Assembly: GCA_036510515.1 (NCBI GenBank)
Contig: DATCDS010000155.1
Location: forward strand, 1 to 46,424
Length of the DNA: 46,424 nucleotides
Reading direction: 5' to 3'
Origin: JALYSX01 sp036510515
GTDB lineage: Bacteria > Vulcanimicrobiota > Vulcanimicrobiia > Vulcanimicrobiales > Vulcanimicrobiaceae
Made by a program: the position numbers and the translations under genes
In this document: positions 41,592-46,424 of the stretch, one piece after another
Numbering within the stretch: position 1 is the first letter of the stretch
Layout: every line of letters begins with the position of its first letter
Notes under the pieces: generated by a model
Told to the model about the DNA's origin: nothing
Databases searched by the model: none
Seen by the model: only the letters and a program-made list of their open reading frames with translations

Positions 41592-43763
41592 CTATGCTCC
41601 CCGGCGGTCCCGCGGTCCCCGTAGGTATACCCAAAATAGCGTCGGCAAGGCTGCTAGCGAGACGAGCCACCAGGCATATTGGAGGAAGAGGGCCAGCTCG
41701 AGGGGCGCGTCGAGCGCGCCCGCCGCCGCAAGACGGACCGGTTCTCTGCGGACGTTCGACCTGGGCCCCTCCGTAGTCGACAGGCCGGCGAGCATCGCCG
41801 GGCCGATCGCCGTTACGGCCGACGCATCCGGCGGAATGAGTACGGCCGCAAAGCCGGGTGCGCCGCGAACGAACTGCGGCCGCCGCCCTCCGCTAAACGA
41901 CAGTCCGCGCGGCGCGCTGACGATGAGTTGCAGGCCGCCGGAATGCGGCGGCAGCTGGTAGGCGACGTGCCCCAAGGAAAAGATGCCGGGGTTCGTCGGC
42001 CCGTAGAAAGACGGGGACCACCACTGCCAGCGATTCCCGTCGACCCATCCGTGACGCGGGTCGGCCGTCACGACGCTTGGGGCGAACGCGCGCGCGAGCG
42101 ACAAATGCCAGATCGAATCCGTCGGCGTCGCGCGCGTTGCCGCTGCGGGCGGGTTCACTTGGAGGAGTAGGTGCGATTCGCCGCGCCACATCACGCGCAC
42201 GCCGCGCAACGCGCGCGTCGCCGCACAATCTCCCGAATCTCGGCCGGTCGCCAAGCCGCGCAATCCCGGCTCCAACCGCGCGTCGTAAAAGGATCGCCAG
42301 GCGGTGCGCGCGATGACATAGCGCACGCCAAACCCCGCCAGGATGAGTTGCGGATCGCTCTTCACATCGCATAACAACGTCCCGATTTGAGACAACGGCT
42401 GCTGCGGAACGAACTCCGAAAGCGCGGCGTGCGATCCAATCGAGAACGCATCGGGGTCGGCGCCGGCAAATACGGCGGTCGGGCCCACCGGCTGCAGCAG
42501 CGGCCAGAACAAGACCGAACCGGTGCCACGATCGGCGTTGACGATTTGCGCGACGGCAGCGATCTCGGTCGGATCGTACGTTCCGACCAGTTGCCAAAAT
42601 CCGCCCGTGAGCTGAGGAAGGGCGAACAGGAACGCCGCGACGGGTAGCACCCACGTTATCGCGCGTACGCGACTCAGCGCGCACAGCGTCAAGAGTCCGA
42701 GCATGATGAGGCCGCTGAAATGGTACAGTTCGCGAAAGACCGCGAGTTGCGGAACCTGCACGAATGCAAAGGACATGGCGCCCCACAATGGCCCGTAGAC
42801 GCCCGCACTCAGCCATGCGGCGACGATCGCCAACAGCAAGAACGCGACCCAGCGCCGCGCCCACAGAACGTTGACGATGGCGATAAGCCAGATGAGTGCC
42901 CCGGCTGCGGCCCGAGCGACGAGCAGTGCGGCTGGAACCGACGCATCGTACGGCCGCACGTAGTCCGTACCGACGTATGCCTTCCACACCGCGCTCGAAT
43001 TCGCACCCTCCCAATGCAGGTTGATGCGATCGGCGCTCAACGCGCTGAGGGGATGGCTAAAGAGCGCGAGGCCGATCTCGAATGGCGAGGCGCACAGGAT
43101 CGCTACCGCCGTAACAACGACGACGAGGCGAGCCGATGCGGTGCGGGCGCAGGGCAACAGCAAGAGCACGACCAGGGCATCGAAAGCGACGAACTGCGGT
43201 TGCGCGATTTGGAGCGGCACCACGACGAGCAACCCCAAGACCGCGAGCGCCCGCTGCGAGCCGAGCGCGAGCTGCAGGCCGCATAATGCGACGACCGGAA
43301 GTGCCGCGTACCCGGCCAAATACGTAAGATGCCCCGCTGCAAGTTCGTTCGAGACGACCGGCGAAACCGCATACAGAAGCGCGCAGGACGCTCCCACAAT
43401 GGTCGTTGCGCCAAGGCGCCGTGCGAACGCAAATGCGGCCAGCAAGGCGCCAAACACGAGGAGCGACGCCAGCACTTTGACGCCGAGCGCCGCACCAAAA
43501 AGTTGCACGGCCATCGCGATAACCAGCGCGCTGGGCGCGTTGCCGATGTAAAAATTCAGCTGGCCGAAGTTGTTGCGCGTAAAGGGCGCAACGGCGTCTC
43601 GAAACTGCGACCACGCCTGGATCCTATCCGGCGGCCACGACCAGTCGTGATTGAACGCCGGGATGCCGTGCATGGCCCACAACGGCCGCAGGACGAGCCA
43701 GACGGCGGCGGCCGCTCCGACCAGTAGGCCTAATCGCAGCACGCGCTCGCGTCGCTCGGACAC
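41592..43763 (-). CDS. Multi-spanning GT-C-like membrane protein
   Basis: 723 residues with about 12 helices in the first two thirds. The first extracytoplasmic loop has acidic and Trp residues (FNHDWSWPPDRIQAW). NELAAGHLTYLAGYAALPVV resembles the GHxxxxxA-type helix of AftD/DUF3367-like proteins and of the 1242-residue protein at 33419-37147. The last part is a short extracytoplasmic domain with one C-terminal helix (LFLQYAWWLVSLAALPTLFW). I use GTG at 43763, one nt after the murJ stop (TAGCGTG); earlier residues in this frame lie inside murJ. Likely uses the polyprenyl-phosphate sugar made by the adjacent GT2. Confidence 0.75.
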   Translation of the reverse strand: MSERRERVLRLGLLVGAAAAVWLVLRPLWAMHGIPAFNHDWSWPPDRIQAWSQFRDAVAPFTRNNFGQLNFYIGNAPSALVIAMAVQLFGAALGVKVLASLLVFGALLAAFAFARRLGATTIVGASCALLYAVSPVVSNELAAGHLTYLAGYAALPVVALCGLQLALGSQRALAVLGLLVVVPLQIAQPQFVAFDALVVLLLLPCARTASARLVVVVTAVAILCASPFEIGLALFSHPLSALSADRINLHWEGANSSAVWKAYVGTDYVRPYDASVPAALLVARAAAGALIWLIAIVNVLWARRWVAFLLLAIVAAWLSAGVYGPLWGAMSFAFVQVPQLAVFRELYHFSGLIMLGLLTLCALSRVRAITWVLPVAAFLFALPQLTGGFWQLVGTYDPTEIAAVAQIVNADRGTGSVLFWPLLQPVGPTAVFAGADPDAFSIGSHAALSEFVPQQPLSQIGTLLCDVKSDPQLILAGFGVRYVIARTAWRSFYDARLEPGLRGLATGRDSGDCAATRALRGVRVMWRGESHLLLQVNPPAAATRATPTDSIWHLSLARAFAPSVVTADPRHGWVDGNRWQWWSPSFYGPTNPGIFSLGHVAYQLPPHSGGLQLIVSAPRGLSFSGGRRPQFVRGAPGFAAVLIPPDASAVTAIGPAMLAGLSTTEGPRSNVRREPVRLAAAGALDAPLELALFLQYAWWLVSLAALPTLFWVYLRGPRDRRGA

Positions 43764-43764
43764 G

Positions 43765-45393
43765 CTACGCGATCGGCGCTTCGCGGTTTTCGGGCGGGCT
43801 GATGACGTTGCGCTCGAACTTCTGAACGATCGCCTGCCACGCCATCGATAGTTCTTTGACGTTGAGGATGCGCGCGGCGGCCAGGAACGAGAGGCCGCCG
43901 ATTCCCAACTGGCCGAAGAGATACCACGCACGCGAAACCAGCGATGGATCGGGCGAAGCGCCCAGCGCGCCGATCCAGTGCAGCGATGCGACCATAACGA
44001 GCGACGACAGGACGATCTTGGCCGTCGATGACGTCAAGGCGCGCCAATCGAAGCCGCCCAGCAAGCGCCAAACCAGCACGAACAGCATCACGGCCTGGAT
44101 CGACTGGCTGACCGAATTTGCCAGCAGCAATCCACGGGCGCCCAGCGTCGGCAGCCACAGCACCGAGAGCAGGACGTTAACCAGCACCGAAAACACCGAG
44201 ATCGCGACCGTCCAACTGGTCTGCTTACAGGCAAAGCAGCAGCGCGTCAGCACGACGTTGGCGGCCAAGGCGACCAGACCCACCGCCGCATACGGCAGCA
44301 GCCCGGTGCAAAGGTCGGTGGCCGAGACGCGAAAGTTTCCGCGCTCGAACAGCGTCTGGACGATCGGGTGTGCCAACGCGATCAGCGCCACCATCGATGG
44401 AATCGTAATGAAGTTCACCAAACGCAAACCGGTGACGACGCTACGGCTAACGCCGGCCCGATTGGCGCGCGCGAACTGCACGGCCAGCAGCGGAAAGATC
44501 ACCGTCGCGATCGCTGCCGCAAAGACTTGCAGCGGAAAGTTCACTAGCTTGGTCGCATAGTTCATCCCAGCCATGTAGCCCGGGCTAAGCGTCGAGGCGA
44601 AAAAGCGATCGAAGAACAACGCCACTTGCCCGGCCGCCGATCCCACCATAATCGGTCCGAGCAGCATCCACATCTGCTTGAGGCCCGGATGGTGCAGATC
44701 GATTTCGAAACGATACAGTCCGATGCGCAAGAATGCCGGTAGTTGGACGAGCACCTGCGCGATCAGACCTACCGTCGTTCCGGTTACCAGCGCGTAGATA
44801 CCGTGCTTGCCGTAGAGCGTTACCACGCAGCCGATCGTGATCGCATTGACCGCGATGCCGATCATCGCGGTCGCTCGGAACCGCTGGTAAGCGTTGAGCA
44901 TGGCCGAGAGCACGCCGCTCAGGCTGACTGCCACGATGGTGGGCATCAGCCAGCGCGTGATCGAGACCGCCAGCGCCATTTGCTCGGAGTCAAAGCCGTG
45001 TGCGATGACCGGAACGTAGTACGGAGCCGTAAAATATCCGACGATCGCACATCCCGTCAGCACGATCGCCAGCAGGTTCACGATCGTGTTGGCCAGGCGC
45101 CAAGCGCCGGCCTCATCGTCGTCGGCGAAATAGCCCGTGAACGTCGGCACCAGCGCACTGACCAGCGCACCGTTAAAGATGCCGAATAATATCGTTGGAA
45201 CGGTCGCCGCGGCCAGGAACGAATCCATGTACCACTGCGTGCCGAAATACTTGGCGTTGACGACCTCGCGCAAGAATCCCAGGATCGTCGAGCCGAAGGT
45301 CGCTACGATAACGAAAAGCGCCGAACTCACTAACGCCCCCGGAGCGCTCGCGCGGCTCGACGCCAGCACGCGTAGGCGCGGCTTAATGCGCAC
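43765..45393 (-). CDS. murJ: Lipid II / oligosaccharide-lipid flippase MurJ (MviN)
   Basis: 542 residues with about 14 transmembrane helices, MOP superfamily. The opening FGSTILGFLREVVNAKYFGT and SFLAAATVPTILFGIFNGAL are typical of MurJ. RNxxNA-type arginines and the AGMNYATKLVNFPLQVFAAA helix are also present. It moves undecaprenyl-linked precursors across the inner membrane, normally peptidoglycan lipid II. Here the gene lies in a sugar-transfer operon, so export of another polyprenyl-linked glycan is possible. Start is GTG at 45393, with GGGAGG touching it; it overlaps the sugar-transferase stop by 11 nt. Confidence 0.9.
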   Translation of the reverse strand: MRIKPRLRVLASSRASAPGALVSSALFVIVATFGSTILGFLREVVNAKYFGTQWYMDSFLAAATVPTILFGIFNGALVSALVPTFTGYFADDDEAGAWRLANTIVNLLAIVLTGCAIVGYFTAPYYVPVIAHGFDSEQMALAVSITRWLMPTIVAVSLSGVLSAMLNAYQRFRATAMIGIAVNAITIGCVVTLYGKHGIYALVTGTTVGLIAQVLVQLPAFLRIGLYRFEIDLHHPGLKQMWMLLGPIMVGSAAGQVALFFDRFFASTLSPGYMAGMNYATKLVNFPLQVFAAAIATVIFPLLAVQFARANRAGVSRSVVTGLRLVNFITIPSMVALIALAHPIVQTLFERGNFRVSATDLCTGLLPYAAVGLVALAANVVLTRCCFACKQTSWTVAISVFSVLVNVLLSVLWLPTLGARGLLLANSVSQSIQAVMLFVLVWRLLGGFDWRALTSSTAKIVLSSLVMVASLHWIGALGASPDPSLVSRAWYLFGQLGIGGLSFLAAARILNVKELSMAWQAIVQKFERNVISPPENREAPIA

Positions 45394-46030
45394 CCTCCCC
45401 GCGAAACACGGCCGGTATCGTTCGCAGCAGGATTGCCGCGTCCGTCAGCGGCGTCCACGTGCGCGCATATTCGTTGTCGAGTTCCATCCAGCGTTGGAAC
45501 GACATCCGACTGCGGCCGCCGATTTGCCAAAGACACGTGACGCCCTGCGGCACCGACAATCGCATCATCGCGCGCTCGTCGTAGTGTTCGACCTCGCTGG
45601 GCAGTGCCGGACGCGGCCCGACCAGCGACATGTGCCCGAGCAGGACGTTGAGAAAGTTCGGCAGCTCGTCGATCGACGTGCGGCGCAAGAGCGGCCCCAA
45701 GGGATGCAAGCGCGGGTCGTTGCGAATCTTAAAGACCGGCCCGTCGACCTCGTTGAGGTGCATGACGTCGCGACGCATCGCGTGCGCATCTTTGACCATC
45801 GTGCGCAGCTTAAACATCTTGAAGCGGCGGCCATGCTGGCCCACGCGTTCTTGCAGATAAAACGGCGAACCGCCCGTGACCGCGACGATGCCGATGGCGG
45901 CCACGGCGACGATCGGCAGCGCACAGATGGTCAGCAGCGACCCGACCGTGACGTCGCCCAGACGTTTGATCGCCCACCACGATGCCGGGACGGAACGCGG
46001 AACCGGCCTGGAGCCGGCGACGGCCTGCAC
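45383..46030 (-). CDS. Polyprenyl-phosphate sugar-1-phosphate transferase (WbaP/ExoY-like)
   Basis: Starts a repeat unit by moving a sugar-1-phosphate onto undecaprenyl phosphate at the inner membrane. The sequence shows IKRLGDVTVGSLLTICALPI (membrane anchor), then FKMFKLRTM, DPRLHPLGPLLRRTSIDELP and LGHMSLVGPRPALP, all signature blocks of the bacterial sugar transferase family. GTG at 46030 with AGGGG 7 nt upstream gives 215 residues, the size of single-domain ExoY-type enzymes. ATG at 46078 and an earlier TTG are alternatives that overlap deoB. Expected substrate is UDP-glucose or UDP-galactose. Confidence 0.92.
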   Translation of the reverse strand: MQAVAGSRPVPRSVPASWWAIKRLGDVTVGSLLTICALPIVAVAAIGIVAVTGGSPFYLQERVGQHGRRFKMFKLRTMVKDAHAMRRDVMHLNEVDGPVFKIRNDPRLHPLGPLLRRTSIDELPNFLNVLLGHMSLVGPRPALPSEVEHYDERAMMRLSVPQGVTCLWQIGGRSRMSFQRWMELDNEYARTWTPLTDAAILLRTIPAVFRGEGAH

Positions 46031-46040
46031 GACCGAACCC

Positions 46041-46424
46041 CTAGGCCCCAAACCCGGCGGCCACGGTTTTCCCGACATGGTCCATCCCTTCGATAACCCC
46101 AAGGTCGGCGCCCGGCGCCGAGCTCAAATGGATGAACGGGACGAACTCGCGGGTGTGGTCGCTGCCGGGCGCGGTGGGGTCGCAGCCGTGGTCGGCCGTG
46201 AAAATCACCTGGTCGCCCGGGCGCAGCAAGGCCTCCAGACGCGGGATCTGGGAATCGAGATCCTCGAGCGCGCCGGCATAGCCGCGCACGTTGCGGCGAT
46301 GGCCGTACTTAGAATCGAAGTCGTTCAAATTCACGAAGACGAACCCATGGTCGATTCTTTCGAGCAGGTCGAAGGTCTTGGCCATGGCGTCCCGGTTATC
46401 GGTCACCCGAACCGACGAAGCGAT
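46041..46424 (-). CDS. deoB: Phosphopentomutase (C-terminal part, cut by window edge)
   Basis: The frame enters from the right edge in IASSVRVTDNRDAM and ends at 46041. Conserved C-terminal blocks are present: FVFVNLNDFDSKYGHRRNV, LRPGDQVIFTADHGCDPTAP and GSDHTREFVPFIHL, whose Asp/His residues bind the metal. DeoB interconverts ribose- or deoxyribose 1- and 5-phosphate in nucleoside salvage. The next gene starts 10 nt after the stop. Confidence 0.93.
   Translation of the reverse strand: MASSVRVTDNRDAMAKTFDLLERIDHGFVFVNLNDFDSKYGHRRNVRGYAGALEDLDSQIPRLEALLRPGDQVIFTADHGCDPTAPGSDHTREFVPFIHLSSAPGADLGVIEGMDHVGKTVAAGFGA

Noticed and set aside
1..46424. tRNA, rRNA, transposase, integrase or attachment sites
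   Set aside because: None recognised by eye. Short tRNA genes could be missed; tRNAscan-SE would settle it.

Overview
The window looks like a piece of a high-GC, diderm, probably uncultured bacterium. The outer-membrane TonB-dependent receptor, the several lipoproteins and the undecaprenyl-linked sugar machinery indicate a Gram-negative envelope. The mixture of Oar-like receptor, virginiamycin-lyase-like repeat lipoproteins, lysine 5,6-aminomutase and CoA-linked catabolism resembles what I associate with Eremiobacterota (WPS-2) or neighbouring phyla. That placement is inference from gene content, not a phylogeny. No tRNA, rRNA, CRISPR array, integrase or transposase was recognised.

Layout. 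(1) 1-4228, minus: a lipoprotein cut by the left edge, directly behind a large TonB-dependent receptor. (2) 4445-17603, minus: a nearly gapless run of 13 genes transcribed from right to left, in order Wzx-type flippase, kamD, kamE, an unknown exported protein, gmd, a GDP-sugar reductase, an isoprenylcysteine-methyltransferase-like protein, a CDF cation exporter, thiolase, 3-hydroxybutyryl-CoA dehydrogenase, acyl-CoA dehydrogenase, sucC and sucD. Most junctions overlap or are within 6 nt, so much of it may be one transcript. (3) 17683-21444, plus: an ECF sigma factor, its zinc-finger anti-sigma factor, a bactofilin-like membrane protein, a 2-aminoadipate-type aminotransferase and a small GSP17M-like protein. 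(4) 21447-29727, minus: a tandem family of lipoproteins. All intact members share a lipobox, a conserved Pro-rich linker and a six-blade tectonin-like propeller. Their C-terminal modules differ: seven Vgb-like blades (two members), a beta-rich domain, or an M30-like HExxH metalloprotease domain. A fifth copy is a deleted, frameshifted remnant and one large member carries a frameshift behind its lipobox. (5) 29889-40655, mainly plus: a glycan cluster of visibly lower GC, with a GT9, three GT4-like enzymes, a giant multi-spanning GT-C/AftD-like protein, two SAM methyltransferases and a truncated FkbM-like fragment. (6) 40801-46424, minus: a second envelope-glycan operon with a GT2 dolichyl-phosphate-mannose-synthase-like enzyme, a second GT-C-like protein, MurJ, a polyprenyl-phosphate sugar-phosphate transferase, and the 3' end of deoB.

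How they fit. Regions 2, 5 and 6 together supply a GDP-deoxyhexose donor, a lipid-carrier initiating enzyme, several glycosyltransferases and two MOP-family flippases, which is a plausible surface polysaccharide system. The CoA genes and sucCD form a carboxylic/amino-acid catabolic block. KamDE and the aminotransferase suggest lysine or beta-lysine use, but the other lysine-fermentation enzymes are not in the window. The most unusual element is the modular tectonin lipoprotein array, which seems to be evolving by domain exchange, repeat deletion and frameshift.

Start codons were chosen by reading ribosome binding sites and family N-termini. They differ from the longest open frame for many genes, and this is noted entry by entry.
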